Source: Qipengyuania_B thermophila (GTDB lineage: Bacteria > Pseudomonadota > Alphaproteobacteria > Sphingomonadales > Sphingomonadaceae). From it: a DNA stretch of 64,000 nt. The translations under genes and the position numbers were made by a program. The DNA is taken from positions 744,001 through 808,000 of the forward strand of contig NZ_SDSI01000001.1 in NCBI RefSeq assembly GCF_004153605.1. The letters run 5' to 3'. The notes below the pieces were generated by a model that saw nothing but the letters and a program-made list of their open reading frames with translations, did not search any database and was not told the DNA's origin. This document shows positions 41,762 to 50,997 of the stretch, piece after piece (the first letter of the stretch is position 1; the number at the start of each line of letters is the position of its first letter).

Positions 41762-42475
41762 TTACTGGCCGCCGGGCTTGGTGTCGCCGGAGTTGCGCGG
41801 CGCGCCCTGAGCGGTCGGCACCTGCTGCGCCGCGCCCATGCCGCCCACGGCCTCCTGCGGGCTGGGATTCGCCCCTTCGACCGTGCCGGGTCCGGCATCG
41901 GGCGCCGACGCGGCCTCGGCCGCCGCCTCGCCGCCTGCCGGCGCCGCGGGAGCCGGGAAGGGCGGGCCGCCGCCGTTCGCGTGCATGAAGGCGATGACGT
42001 TGGCGCGGTCCTCAGGCCGCGACAGGCCGGCGAAGCTCATCTTGGTTCCGGGAGCAAAGGCGCGCGGATTGGCCAGCCAGGCATCCATGTTCTCGTAGGT
42101 CCACGTGCCGCCGTGGCCGGACAGGGCGCTGGAGTAGGCGTAGCCGGCCGCATGCTGGCCGACCGGCGTGCCGAGCACGGCCCACAGGTTCGGCCCGATG
42201 CCGTTGGCGCCGCCCTGGTTGATGGTGTGGCAGGCGACGCACTTGGCGTAAACCTTTTCGCCCGCCGCCACATCGGCATTGGCGAGCAGCGTGCCGAGAT
42301 CCGGTCCGTCTTCCGCCGCACCTTCCTCGACAAGGCCCTGGATCGCATAGCCGAACTGCTCGGGCGGCGGCGGATTGTTGGCGTGGAAGAACTTGCCGCT
42401 GAGGATCGAGAGCCCGAGGGCGACGATACCGGAGAACAGGATCCAGCCGAAGATGGTGTTGGTGCGGTCATTCAT
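41762..42475 (-). CDS. Membrane-anchored c-type cytochrome (CycM/c552 type)
   Basis: A 237-residue protein: one uncleaved N-terminal helix (about 8-28), a linker, and a class I cytochrome c domain with the haem site CVACH (about residue 80), GIGPNLWAVLG, and the axial Met in GTKMSFAGL. Such proteins shuttle electrons between the bc1 complex and terminal oxidase while tethered to the membrane. The last 60 residues are an Ala/Pro/Gly-rich tail, longer than in typical CycM and likely disordered in the periplasm. Confidence 0.93.
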   Translation of the reverse strand: MNDRTNTIFGWILFSGIVALGLSILSGKFFHANNPPPPEQFGYAIQGLVEEGAAEDGPDLGTLLANADVAAGEKVYAKCVACHTINQGGANGIGPNLWAVLGTPVGQHAAGYAYSSALSGHGGTWTYENMDAWLANPRAFAPGTKMSFAGLSRPEDRANVIAFMHANGGGPPFPAPAAPAGGEAAAEAASAPDAGPGTVEGANPSPQEAVGGMGAAQQVPTAQGAPRNSGDTKPGGQ

Positions 42476-42578
42476 GGCGGTGCGTGCAACCTGCGGTGGC
42501 GGAAAGCGGCCGGGCGGCCCCGCCCCGCCTTAGAGCCCTGCACCCGCGGACGCAAGGGCGCCCACCGTGCAGCCGCGC

Positions 42579-43433
42579 TCAGCCGCCTTCCACCGCCATG
42601 TTGTCGATCAGGCGCGTGCGGCCGACGCGCGCGGCGACGAACAGCCGGGTCGCGGGCGTGAGCACGGGCGCTGTCTCCAGCGTGTCGCCGTCGCGCAATT
42701 CGGCATAGTCCACGGCAAAACCGGCTGCGACCAGCGCGTCGCGCAGGGTGCCGAGCACGCGGCTCTCCGGCTCGCCGGACCGCAGCGCCGCCACCGCCGC
42801 CGCCATGGCCTGCGGGAGCTGTGCGGCCTGGAGCCGCTCCTGCGGGTCGAGATAGGCGTTGCGCGAACTCAGGGCCAGACCGTCGGCTTCGCGCACGGTG
42901 GGAACGCCGACGATCCGGCCGGGCGCCGGCGCGGCGAGATCGAGGTCCCGGGCCATGCGGCGGATCACCGCAAGCTGCTGCCAGTCCTTCTCACCAAACA
43001 CCGCCACGTCGGGCCGCACCTGGTTGAAGAGCTTGCACACCACCGTGGCGACGCCGGCGAAATGCCCCGGCCGATGCGCGCCGCACAGCATGGTCGAGAG
43101 TGACGGCACCCGCACCTCGGTGGTGAAACCCGACGGATACATCTCCGCCGCATCCGGCGCCCACAGCAGCGCGACGCCAGCCTGCGCCAAGGCCGACTGG
43201 TCCGCCGCCATGCGGCGCGGGTAGGCGGCGAGATCCTCGTTCGGGCCGAACTGGGTCGGGTTGACGAAAATGGAAGCGACCACGTGATCCGCCTGCCGCG
43301 CCGCCTCGCGCACAAGCGCCATGTGCCCCTCGTGCAGCGCGCCCATGGTCGGAACGAAGGCGATGGTGCCGCCGGCGCGGCGCAGCGCATCCAGCGCGGT
43401 TCTCAACAGGGGCAGGCGGCTGATGGTTTGCAC
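42579..43433 (-). CDS. panC: Pantothenate synthetase
   Basis: Joins pantoate and beta-alanine with ATP in coenzyme A synthesis. The 284 residues show FVPTMGALHEGHMALVREA (HxGH motif), VASIFVNPTQFGPNEDLAAYPR, FGEKDWQQLAVIRRM and LALSSRNAYL (KMSKS-like). The start is GTG 43433, giving the standard length; an AGAGG site lies about ten bases upstream. The frame continues further 5' but those residues are outside the family. Divergent from mipZ. Confidence 0.95.
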   Translation of the reverse strand: MQTISRLPLLRTALDALRRAGGTIAFVPTMGALHEGHMALVREAARQADHVVASIFVNPTQFGPNEDLAAYPRRMAADQSALAQAGVALLWAPDAAEMYPSGFTTEVRVPSLSTMLCGAHRPGHFAGVATVVCKLFNQVRPDVAVFGEKDWQQLAVIRRMARDLDLAAPAPGRIVGVPTVREADGLALSSRNAYLDPQERLQAAQLPQAMAAAVAALRSGEPESRVLGTLRDALVAAGFAVDYAELRDGDTLETAPVLTPATRLFVAARVGRTRLIDNMAVEGG

Positions 43434-43545
43434 GTCAACAGAGCCTCTTGTAAGGGGTGGACGCCGGCTCCGGGAAACCGGCGCAGCCATTGTCCGACCC
43501 GTCGCCTCAGCCGGCCGCGTCAGGTCCCGACAGGAACATTCGCCC

Positions 43546-44406
43546 GTGTCCGATCCTCGCCCCTTACGCATCACCTTCGCCAACGAAAAGGGCGGAACGG
43601 GCAAATCGACGACCGCGGTGCATGTCGCCGTCGCGCTCGCCTATCGCGGTCTCCGGGTGGCGGCTTTCGATCTCGACCATCGCCAGCGAACGATGGATCG
43701 GTATTTCGAGAATCGCGTGGACACGGCCCGGCGGCGCAGGATCGCCCTGCCCGGCGCGCACTGCGAAGTGATCGATGGCGGCACACCCGAGGAGCTGGAG
43801 GAGCGCGTCGCGGCCGCGGCGGCGGAATGCGACGTCGTGCTGTTCGACACGCCGGGGCGCGACGACCCGCTGGCGCGTCATGTCGCCAGCGAGGCGGACG
43901 TGCTCGTCACTCCGATGAACGACAGCTTCGTCGACTTCGACCTCATTGGCCAGGTCGAAGGGGAAAGCTTCAAGGTTCGCAAGCTGTCCTTCTATGCCGA
44001 GCTGATCTGGGAGGCACGGCTGAAGCGCAGCCGCGCCACCATCGAGCAGCAGCGCCGGCAGATGGACTGGGTCGTGGTGCGCAACCGCACCGGCCATGTG
44101 GAAGCCCGCAATCAGGCGCGGCTGGAAAAGGCGCTGGCCGAACTGTCGAAGCGGGTCGGGTTCCGCGTCGTCAAGGGACTGTCCGAACGGGTGATCTACC
44201 GCGAACTGTTTCCTTCGGGCCTCACCCTTCTGGACCGCGGCCATCTGGGTGAACTGGGCACCAGCCACCTCGTCGCGCGGCAGGAACTGCGCCAGCTCGT
44301 CGCGGCGCTGCACCTGCCCGTCCTGGCCGAGGATCCGGAAAAGGGGCGCCCGTCCGACGCGGCGCCTGCGTCCAGCACCGTGCCCGCTCTGGCCGACGTG
44401 CGCTGA
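43546..44406 (+). CDS. mipZ: Division-plane positioning ATPase MipZ
   Basis: A ParA/MinD-like ATPase of 286 residues that forms a polar gradient and inhibits FtsZ polymerisation away from midcell in alphaproteobacteria. Deviant Walker A is FANEKGGTGKSTTAVHVAVAL, followed by the MipZ-specific FDLDHRQRTMDRYFENR, Walker B VVLFDTPGRDD and PMNDSFVDFDLIGQV. The start GTG 43546 sits just before the first strand. A 25-residue Ala/Pro tail ends the protein. The J-domain gene follows directly. Confidence 0.95.
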   Translation: MSDPRPLRITFANEKGGTGKSTTAVHVAVALAYRGLRVAAFDLDHRQRTMDRYFENRVDTARRRRIALPGAHCEVIDGGTPEELEERVAAAAAECDVVLFDTPGRDDPLARHVASEADVLVTPMNDSFVDFDLIGQVEGESFKVRKLSFYAELIWEARLKRSRATIEQQRRQMDWVVVRNRTGHVEARNQARLEKALAELSKRVGFRVVKGLSERVIYRELFPSGLTLLDRGHLGELGTSHLVARQELRQLVAALHLPVLAEDPEKGRPSDAAPASSTVPALADVR

Positions 44407-44712
44407 ATGGCCAAGGTCGTGTTGCTGGCGCTGCTCGCGCTGCTCGCGCTTCGCCTCGTGACCGGGCGCTGGCTATGGCCGCGCCGCGTGAACGGTCCGG
44501 GGCGGCCCCGGTGCTCCGCAGACGAGGCTGCCCTCGCTGCCGCGCGCAGGACGCTCGGGGTCGGCCCCCGCGCCTCACGGGCGCAGATCGTTGACGCCCA
44601 CCGGCGGCTGGTGACGTCGGTCCATCCCGACAGAGGCGGGGAAGGACCGCGCGCGTCCGCGGCCAACGCCGCCCGTGACCTGCTGCTCGCCCGGCCTGAC
44701 GAACACTCCTGA
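44407..44712 (+). CDS. Membrane-anchored J-domain protein
   Basis: A 101-residue protein with an N-terminal hydrophobic anchor (VVLLALLALLALRLV) and a C-terminal J-like domain with the HPD motif (VTSVHPDRGGEG) that stimulates DnaK-type ATPases. It resembles the Tim14-like small J proteins placed beside mipZ or a phosphomannomutase gene in sphingomonads. It starts immediately after the mipZ stop and ends nine bases before the next gene, so all three are one transcript. Confidence 0.85.
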   Translation: MAKVVLLALLALLALRLVTGRWLWPRRVNGPGRPRCSADEAALAAARRTLGVGPRASRAQIVDAHRRLVTSVHPDRGGEGPRASAANAARDLLLARPDEHS

Positions 44713-44721
44713 GGAGATGGC

Positions 44722-46125
44722 ATGACCCACACGTTCCACCCCACCGTGCTGCGCGAATACGACATCCGGGGCATCATCGACGAGACGCTCGGCGCGCCGG
44801 ACGCGCGCGCCATCGGCCGCACCTTTGCCGCCATGCTGCGCGAGGCCGGCGGTCGCCGGGTCGCCGTCGGCTATGATGGCCGGACCAGCTCGCCCATGCT
44901 GGAACAGGCGCTGGTCGAAGGGCTGACCGCCGGCGGCGTGGATGTGGTGCGGATCGGCCTCGGTGCCACGCCGATGCTGTACTTCGCCGCCGCGTCACTG
45001 GAGGATGTGGATGGCGGCGTCCAGATAACCGGCAGCCACAATCCCGCCAATTACAACGGCTTCAAGATGGTCTTTCAGGGCCGCCCGTTCTTCGGCGCGG
45101 ACATTCAGGAACTGGGCCGCCGGGCCGCGGCGGGCACATGGTCCGATGGGCAGGGAACGGCCACCCGGATCGATGTCATGCCCCGCTACATCGAGGCGCT
45201 CCTCGGCGGGCTCGACGGCGTGGACAACGCGGCGCTTGGCCGTCTCAGGGTCGGCTGGGACGCCGGCAACGGAGCCGCGGGACCGGCGCTCGAGCAGTTG
45301 ACCGCGCGGCTGCCGGGAACGCACCGGCTGCTCTACACCGAGGTCGACGGCACCTTTCCCAACCACCACCCCGACCCGACCGTCGAGGAGAACCTTTCCG
45401 ACCTGCGCGCCCTGGTGCGGGACGAGGGGCTCGACTTCGGCATCGCCTTCGACGGCGACGGCGACCGGATTGGCGCCATCGATGGCGAGGGGCGGGTGAT
45501 CTGGGGCGACCAGTTGCTGATGATCTACGCGCAGGACGTGCTCTCCCGGATGCCGGGCGCCACGGTCATCGCCGACGTCAAGGCCAGCCGCGCCCTGTTC
45601 GACACTGTCGCCGCGCATGGTGGCAAACCGTTGATGTGGAAGACCGGACATTCCCTCATCAAGTCCAAGATGAAGGAGACCGGTTCGCCGCTGGCCGGGG
45701 AAATGAGCGGCCATGTCTTCTTCGCCGACACCTATTACGGGTATGACGATGCGCTTTACGCCGGTGTCCGGCTGATTGCCGCGGCTGCCCGGCTCGGGCG
45801 CAGCGTCACGGAACTGCGTTCGGCGATGCCGCAGATGCTCAACACGCCAGAAATGCGCTTCCAGGTGGACGAGAGCCGGAAATTCGCCGCGATCGACGAG
45901 GTGAAGGCGCGGCTGGCGGGCAGCGGTGCCGACGTGAACGACACCGACGGGGTCCGGGTCAGCACGGCCGACGGCTGGTGGCTGCTGCGCGCCTCGAACA
46001 CGCAGGACGTGCTCGTCGCGCGGGCGGAAAGCGACACGCAGGAGGGGCTGGCGCGTCTCATGGAGCAGATCGACGCGCAGCTGGCGCTGTCGGGTCTGGA
46101 GCGGGGAGAGCAGGCCGGCCACTGA
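44722..46125 (+). CDS. Phosphomannomutase/phosphoglucomutase
   Basis: An alpha-D-phosphohexomutase of 467 residues, close to the PgmG/AlgC type. It interconverts 1- and 6-phosphates of glucose and mannose for exopolysaccharide and LPS sugars. Phosphoserine loop QITGSHNPANYNGFKM, metal loop FDGDGDRIGAI, sugar-specificity loop GEMSGHVFFADTYYG, phosphate site RASNTQDVLVARAES. AGGAG lies seven bases before ATG. This is the second hexomutase in the window and differs from glmM in its sugar loop. Confidence 0.93.
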   Translation: MTHTFHPTVLREYDIRGIIDETLGAPDARAIGRTFAAMLREAGGRRVAVGYDGRTSSPMLEQALVEGLTAGGVDVVRIGLGATPMLYFAAASLEDVDGGVQITGSHNPANYNGFKMVFQGRPFFGADIQELGRRAAAGTWSDGQGTATRIDVMPRYIEALLGGLDGVDNAALGRLRVGWDAGNGAAGPALEQLTARLPGTHRLLYTEVDGTFPNHHPDPTVEENLSDLRALVRDEGLDFGIAFDGDGDRIGAIDGEGRVIWGDQLLMIYAQDVLSRMPGATVIADVKASRALFDTVAAHGGKPLMWKTGHSLIKSKMKETGSPLAGEMSGHVFFADTYYGYDDALYAGVRLIAAAARLGRSVTELRSAMPQMLNTPEMRFQVDESRKFAAIDEVKARLAGSGADVNDTDGVRVSTADGWWLLRASNTQDVLVARAESDTQEGLARLMEQIDAQLALSGLERGEQAGH

Positions 46126-46158
46126 CCGGCAAGGCGCCGGCCGTGCGCCGCACATGTG

Positions 46159-46190
46159 AAAAGGGCCTCCCGCGCGGGAGGCCCTTTCCT
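46159..46190. terminator. Terminator between the hexomutase and BON-protein genes
   Basis: AAAGGGCCTCCCG is directly followed by its complement CGGGAGGCCCTTT, a 13-bp stem with almost no spacer (effective loop is the central CG pairs). There are A-rich and T-rich flanks on the two sides, so it can serve both convergent genes. Confidence 0.75.
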
Positions 46191-46207
46191 TGTGGCGCCG
46201 GCAAAGA

Positions 46208-47221
46208 TCAGGCGGTCGTGCCGCTGCCGGAGCCCGTCGCCTTGTTCGTGGCGTTCGGATCCTTCCGGACGCCCGACGATTCCGTCAGGCCGGTCTGACT
46301 GCTCGACCCCGTGCTGCCATAGGTCTGCTGCGACCCGTAGCTGCTGCTGCCGCTGCCGTAGTCGCGTTCCTTCACCCGCAGGTTGTTCTGCACGTGCTTG
46401 ACGCCGGAGATCCGCTCCGCACAATCCTCGGCGCGGCGCTTTTCCGAGCGGCTGCTGACGGTGCCGTCCAGCGTCACCTCCCCGTCCTGCACCGTGACCT
46501 CGATGTTGCTGGCGTCGAGGGCGTAGTCCTCGGTCAGGTGATCGCAGACATCCTCCAGCACCCGCTGGTCCGAACGCTTGTAGTTGCCCGGCCCGCGGCC
46601 CCGGTGGCCCTCGTCGCGGCGCCGCGCGTCGTCATCCCCGAACCAGCTGGCGATCTTGTCACCGGCCCGCTCGAAGAAGCCCCGGTCATCGTCGCGCCGG
46701 TAATCGTCGCGTCCGCCATAGCTGCGGCTGGAATACCGGTCCTCGGAACGTCCGCGGCCATAGCTGTCCCCGCCGCGGTAATCCGAGCCGTCGTAGCGGT
46801 CGTAGCGGTCGTCACGGCTGTAGCTGTCGTCGCGGAACATGCCGCCGCCAAAGCCTTCGCCGCCGCTGTAGGATCCGCGGCCGAACTCCTGTCCCCGGCT
46901 CTGGTACCCGCGGCCGCTGCTGCCATAGTCGTCATCGCGGGAGAAGGAGCGCGACCGCTCGCCATAGCCGGCATTGCCCTGATAGGGCTGTTCGTAATCG
47001 TCCATGGCGTTGTAGCCGCCGCCCTGCTGGTACCGGTCGCCCGATCCATACTGGCTGCGCGAGGCGCTTCCCTGGCTGTACTGACGCTGCTGGCGGTCGT
47101 CGTAGGACCAGTCCCGCTGCCCGCGCGAGCCGCGCTCGTCATATTGGCGGTCGTCGTCGCTGAACTGCTCCTGTTGCCGGCCGTAACGGTTCCGGTCATT
47201 GTTGCGGTAGCGGTTGTCCAT
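46208..47221 (-). CDS. BON-domain protein with long low-complexity N-terminus
   Basis: A 337-residue protein. About the first 205 residues are low complexity, dominated by Arg, Ser, Gly, Tyr, Asp and Gln in short repeats (GRGYQSRGQ, RYDRYDGSDYRG). A conserved joint follows (FFERAGDKIASWFGDDDARRR, HRGRGPGNYKRSD), then a BON domain at about 245-310 (VLEDVCDHLTEDYALDASNI, GEVTLDGTVSSRSEKRRAED). There is no signal peptide. Start ATG 47221 has AGGAGA about nine bases before it. BON domains bind lipid or surfaces in osmotic-stress proteins; the disordered part suggests condensation or interaction with nucleic acid, which is speculation. Confidence 0.82.
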   Translation of the reverse strand: MDNRYRNNDRNRYGRQQEQFSDDDRQYDERGSRGQRDWSYDDRQQRQYSQGSASRSQYGSGDRYQQGGGYNAMDDYEQPYQGNAGYGERSRSFSRDDDYGSSGRGYQSRGQEFGRGSYSGGEGFGGGMFRDDSYSRDDRYDRYDGSDYRGGDSYGRGRSEDRYSSRSYGGRDDYRRDDDRGFFERAGDKIASWFGDDDARRRDEGHRGRGPGNYKRSDQRVLEDVCDHLTEDYALDASNIEVTVQDGEVTLDGTVSSRSEKRRAEDCAERISGVKHVQNNLRVKERDYGSGSSSYGSQQTYGSTGSSSQTGLTESSGVRKDPNATNKATGSGSGTTA

Positions 47222-47415
47222 CTCTGCTCTCCTGCTCATCACGTTCATCGGTGCCTGCGGTCGTCCGAGCGCCGGCCCTTGCAAGGTGAACCGCCGGAGA
47301 ATGCGCGGGTTTCTCGAACCGGCGCGCGCGCTCGTCGCTTCATCGCACGGCCTTCGGAACGTGTGCGCGCGGCGCGCCTTGACAGCAGCCGCCAAAGCCG
47401 TGTCGGGCGAGGTGC

Positions 47416-49887
47416 ATGGTCGAACCCCCCCCATCCGCAGAGGCCGCACTGCCGCCGCGCATCGCCGACTGGTTCGCACGGCGCGGCTGGCGCGTGCGCC
47501 GTCACCAGCGCGACATGGTCGCGGCGGCCGCTTCCGGCCGGCACGCCCTGCTGGTGGCGGATACGGGCGCGGGCAAGACGCTTGCCGGTTTCCTGCCGAC
47601 GCTCGTCGACTTCTGCCGGGATGACGGCGCGGCAGAGGCAGACAGGCTTCACACCCTGTATGTCTCGCCGTTGAAGGCGCTGGCGGTCGATGTGCAGCGC
47701 AACCTGATGACCCCCGTCGCAGAGATGGGGCTGCCGCTGCGGGTCGAGACGCGCAGCGGCGACACGCCGTCCGACCGCAAGCGGCGTCAGCGCGAGCGGC
47801 CGCCTCACGTCCTGCTCACCACGCCCGAGAGTCTGTCTCTGCTGCTGTCCTACCCGGACAGTGCGACGCTGTTCGCAAGCCTGCGCCGCGTCGTGGTCGA
47901 CGAGATCCACGCCTTCGCCAGCAGCAAGCGCGGCGACCTGCTTGCCCTCGCGCTCGCCCGGCTCCAGACGCTGGCCCCCGGGCTGCAGCGGGTCGGGCTG
48001 TCGGCGACGGTCGACGATCCCGAGCTGTATCGCGGCTGGCTCGCTCCGTGGGGGGATGTGGACAGCGTGGCGCTCGTCGAGGGCGAGCCGGGCGCGCAGC
48101 CCGAGGTCGACATCCTGCTTCCCGAGGAGGCGCGGGTGCCGTGGGGCGGGCACGCGGCAATCTGGGCCATCCCGCAGGTCTACGACGCCATCCGTCGGCA
48201 CCGCACGACTCTCGTCTTCACCAACACCCGCTTCCTCGCCGAGTATGTCTTCCAGCATCTGTGGGACGCCAACGACGACAATCTGCCCATCGGCATCCAC
48301 CACGGGTCGCTCTCGACCGAGGCGCGCCGCAAGGTGGAGGGCGCGATGGCGCGCGGCGAGTTGCGGGCGCTCGTGGCGACGGCCTCGCTCGACCTCGGCG
48401 TGGACTGGGGCGACATCGACCTCGTTATCCAGATGGGCGCGCCGAAGGGCTCCTCGCGCCTGCTCCAGCGGATCGGGCGTGCCAATCACCGCCTTGACCA
48501 GCCCAGCCGCGCCCTCATCGTGCCCGGCAACCGCTTCGAGTTCCTGGAGGCGACGGCGGCCCGCGATGCCATTGCCGAGGGCAAGCGGGACGGCGAGCCG
48601 TTTCGCCCCGGAAGCCTCGACGTGCTGGCGCAGCACGTCATGGCCATGGCCTGCGCCGGTCCGTTCGCCGAGACGGCTTTGCTCGAGGAAGTGCGCTCGT
48701 GCCTTGCCTATGCCTGGATTGACGCCGCGACGCTCGGTCGCGTGCTCGAGTTCGTCGCCACCGGCGGATACGCCCTGCGGGTCTATGACCGGTTCCAGCG
48801 CATCATCCGCCTGCCCGACGGCACCTGGCGCCTGCGGCATCCTGACCTCGCCGCGCGCCACCGCCTCAACGCCGGCATCATCATCGACAGCGAGCTGCTC
48901 ACCGTGCGGTTCCGCAACGGACGCCAGCTCGGCCGCGTCGAGGAGCGGTTCGCAGCGGCTCTGTCGCCGGGCGACACCTTCTCCTTCGCCGGGACGAGCC
49001 TCGAGGTCGAACAGGTGCGGGACATGGAGGTGGTGGTGCGCGCCTCCAGCAAGGCGGCGATGATTCCCTCCTATGGCGGCACCAGGATGGCCCTGACCAC
49101 CCATCTCGCCGACCGGGTGCGGGAGCTGCTGGCCGACCGCGCCGGATGGGCGCGTTTCCCGGACGACGTGCGCGAATGGCTGGAAGTGCAGGACTGGCGC
49201 AGCGCCCTGCCGGAACCGGGCACCCTGCTCGTGGAGACGTTTCCGCGCGCGGGGCGGCACTACGCCGTGTTCTACACCTTCATCGGCTGGAACGCGAACC
49301 AGTCACTCGGCATGCTGGTGACGAAGCGGATGCAGGACCGTGGCCTGCATCCGCTCGGCTTCAACGCCAACGACTACAGCCTCGCCGTGTGGAGCCTGAA
49401 GCCTGTTGCCGATCCGGCCCCGCTGCTGTCGCCGGACATCCTGACCGACGAGTTCGTCGCCTGGGTGCAGGATTCCCACCTCCTGCGCCGTGCCTTCCGC
49501 GAGGTCGCGGTGATCGCCGGCCTGGTCGAGCGGCAGCAGCCGGGCCGGCGCAAGAGCGGCAAGCAGGTGACCTTCTCCACCGACCTCATCTACGATGTTC
49601 TGCGCCGCTACGAGCCGGACCATCTGCTGCTCGAAGCGGCCTGGGCTGACGCGCGCACGATGATGACCGATGTGGGACGTCTCGCCGACCTTCTCGACGT
49701 CGCCGCAACGCAGCTGCGGCACGTGCCGCTCGAGCGGGTCAGCCCGCTGGCCGTGCCGGTGCTGGTCATCGTCGGCCGGGAGAACACGGCGTCCGCGGAC
49801 ACGGACGATGCCTTGCTGGTCGAGGTGGAGGGGCTGGCGGCCGAGGCGATGCGGGTCGACCTGCCGATCGAGACCGAGGAAGGCTGA
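47416..49887 (+). CDS. Ligase-associated DNA damage response DEXH-box helicase (Lhr-like)
   Basis: A superfamily 2 helicase of 823 residues. Q/Walker region LLVADTGAGKTLAGFLPTL, DEIH box VVVDEIHAF, SAT-type motif VGLSATVDD, and motif VI MGAPKGSSRLLQRIGRANHR. The C-terminal half is the Lhr-type winged-helix and DUF4011-like region. This subfamily normally stands beside an ATP-dependent DNA ligase, a beta-lactamase-fold exonuclease and a phosphoesterase; here no such partner is adjacent. The ATG start gives the family's usual N-terminus. Confidence 0.9.
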   Translation: MVEPPPSAEAALPPRIADWFARRGWRVRRHQRDMVAAAASGRHALLVADTGAGKTLAGFLPTLVDFCRDDGAAEADRLHTLYVSPLKALAVDVQRNLMTPVAEMGLPLRVETRSGDTPSDRKRRQRERPPHVLLTTPESLSLLLSYPDSATLFASLRRVVVDEIHAFASSKRGDLLALALARLQTLAPGLQRVGLSATVDDPELYRGWLAPWGDVDSVALVEGEPGAQPEVDILLPEEARVPWGGHAAIWAIPQVYDAIRRHRTTLVFTNTRFLAEYVFQHLWDANDDNLPIGIHHGSLSTEARRKVEGAMARGELRALVATASLDLGVDWGDIDLVIQMGAPKGSSRLLQRIGRANHRLDQPSRALIVPGNRFEFLEATAARDAIAEGKRDGEPFRPGSLDVLAQHVMAMACAGPFAETALLEEVRSCLAYAWIDAATLGRVLEFVATGGYALRVYDRFQRIIRLPDGTWRLRHPDLAARHRLNAGIIIDSELLTVRFRNGRQLGRVEERFAAALSPGDTFSFAGTSLEVEQVRDMEVVVRASSKAAMIPSYGGTRMALTTHLADRVRELLADRAGWARFPDDVREWLEVQDWRSALPEPGTLLVETFPRAGRHYAVFYTFIGWNANQSLGMLVTKRMQDRGLHPLGFNANDYSLAVWSLKPVADPAPLLSPDILTDEFVAWVQDSHLLRRAFREVAVIAGLVERQQPGRRKSGKQVTFSTDLIYDVLRRYEPDHLLLEAAWADARTMMTDVGRLADLLDVAATQLRHVPLERVSPLAVPVLVIVGRENTASADTDDALLVEVEGLAAEAMRVDLPIETEEG

Positions 49888-49926
49888 ACCGCCGGACGGT
49901 CGCCGCGCCTTTCAACCCGCCGGTCA

Positions 49927-49957
49927 CGAAAAAGGGGCGGATCACTCCGCCCCTTTG
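49927..49957. terminator. Bidirectional terminator between helicase and exbD genes
   Basis: AAAGGGGCGG pairs with CCGCCCCTTT across the loop ATCACT, with GAAAAA before and TTTGG after. It lies between convergent genes. Confidence 0.8.
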
Positions 49958-49997
49958 GTCCAGATCAGGAGTTCATGCCCGCTCCGGGCAGCACGGG

Positions 49998-50432
49998 TCA
50001 GGTGCCGAACGTGCGGTACTGTTCGTTGCCGACGAAGCCGAACTTGGTCACGCCCGACGCCTTGATGATGTCGAGAACCCGCAGGCTGCGGTCATAGCTC
50101 GCCCCGCCGACCGGTTCGAACTGAAGCTCCGGCTCCGGCTGAATGCCGCGTGTGGCTTCCAGGTTGCGGACCAGCTCCCCGTCGCTGATCGGCGTGCCGT
50201 TCCACAGCACCTGATCCTGCTCGTCGATGACGATCTTGTTGCGGATCGGATCGATCTGATCCGCCGGCGGCGGGTTCGGGTTCGGCACGGGCAGGTCGAT
50301 GTCGACCGAATGGGTCGCCACCGGAATGGTGATGATGAACATGATGAGGAGCACGAGCATGACGTCGATCAGCGGCGTCGTGTTCATGTCCATCATCGGA
50401 TTGCCGTCGTCGCGGCCACCGGACATTGCCAT
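49998..50432 (-). CDS. exbD: ExbD biopolymer transport protein (second copy)
   Basis: A 144-residue protein with a short cytoplasmic head, one transmembrane helix with the essential Asp (TTPLIDVMLVLLIMFIITIPV) and a periplasmic domain. With ExbB it uses the proton gradient to drive TonB. It is the last gene of tonB-exbB-exbD-exbD and lies 31 bases after the other exbD. Motif MDMNTTPLIDVML is standard. Confidence 0.93.
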   Translation of the reverse strand: MAMSGGRDDGNPMMDMNTTPLIDVMLVLLIMFIITIPVATHSVDIDLPVPNPNPPPADQIDPIRNKIVIDEQDQVLWNGTPISDGELVRNLEATRGIQPEPELQFEPVGGASYDRSLRVLDIIKASGVTKFGFVGNEQYRTFGT

Positions 50433-50463
50433 GGTGAGGGTGCTCCTGTGTTCTGGCCCCGGC

Positions 50464-50997
50464 TCAGGCGTTGGGGTCGACGGGGTTCGAGATGAAGCCG
50501 ACCGTCGGATAGCCTGCCGACTGGACGTTGAAGATCGCGCCGGCGATGCAGCGCCACGGTGCGTTGACGTCGCCGCGGATGTGCACCTGCGGGATCGCGT
50601 CCGGGTTCTGGATGATCGCCTCCGGGCCGCCCGCGGCCTGGACGATGCGGTCGAGCCGGTCGAAGGCGCGTTCGTACAGTTCTTCGGACGTCACCGGCGT
50701 GATGTTGTTGAAGTAGACCCGGCACTCGCCGCTGCGCGAGGCGCCGGTGAAGCCCGGCTCGCCGGCACTGCGCCCGGCCTCGTCGGTGGTGCTGACGGTC
50801 AGCAGCAGGTTCTCCACCTTGTCCTGCGATTCCTGCGTCTCCAGCACGGGGATCCGCAGCTGTTCGATCGTCTGGATCGCGACCGGAACCGCGATCAGGA
50901 AGATAATGAGGAGCACCAGCATCACGTCCACAAGCGGCGTGGTGTTGATGTCGGACATCGGCGTTTCGCCGCCGTCGCCTCCCATCGAGATTGCCAT
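50464..50997 (-). CDS. exbD: ExbD biopolymer transport protein (first copy, larger)
   Basis: A 177-residue ExbD with the conserved helix (NTTPLVDVMLVLLIIFLIAVP). Its periplasmic domain is about 30 residues longer than its sister's, with two cysteines (GECRVYF and PWRCIAG) that could form a disulfide. The paired arrangement implies a heteromeric ExbD in the motor, or two motors with different clients. Translation begins at ATG 50997. Confidence 0.92.
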   Translation of the reverse strand: MAISMGGDGGETPMSDINTTPLVDVMLVLLIIFLIAVPVAIQTIEQLRIPVLETQESQDKVENLLLTVSTTDEAGRSAGEPGFTGASRSGECRVYFNNITPVTSEELYERAFDRLDRIVQAAGGPEAIIQNPDAIPQVHIRGDVNAPWRCIAGAIFNVQSAGYPTVGFISNPVDPNA

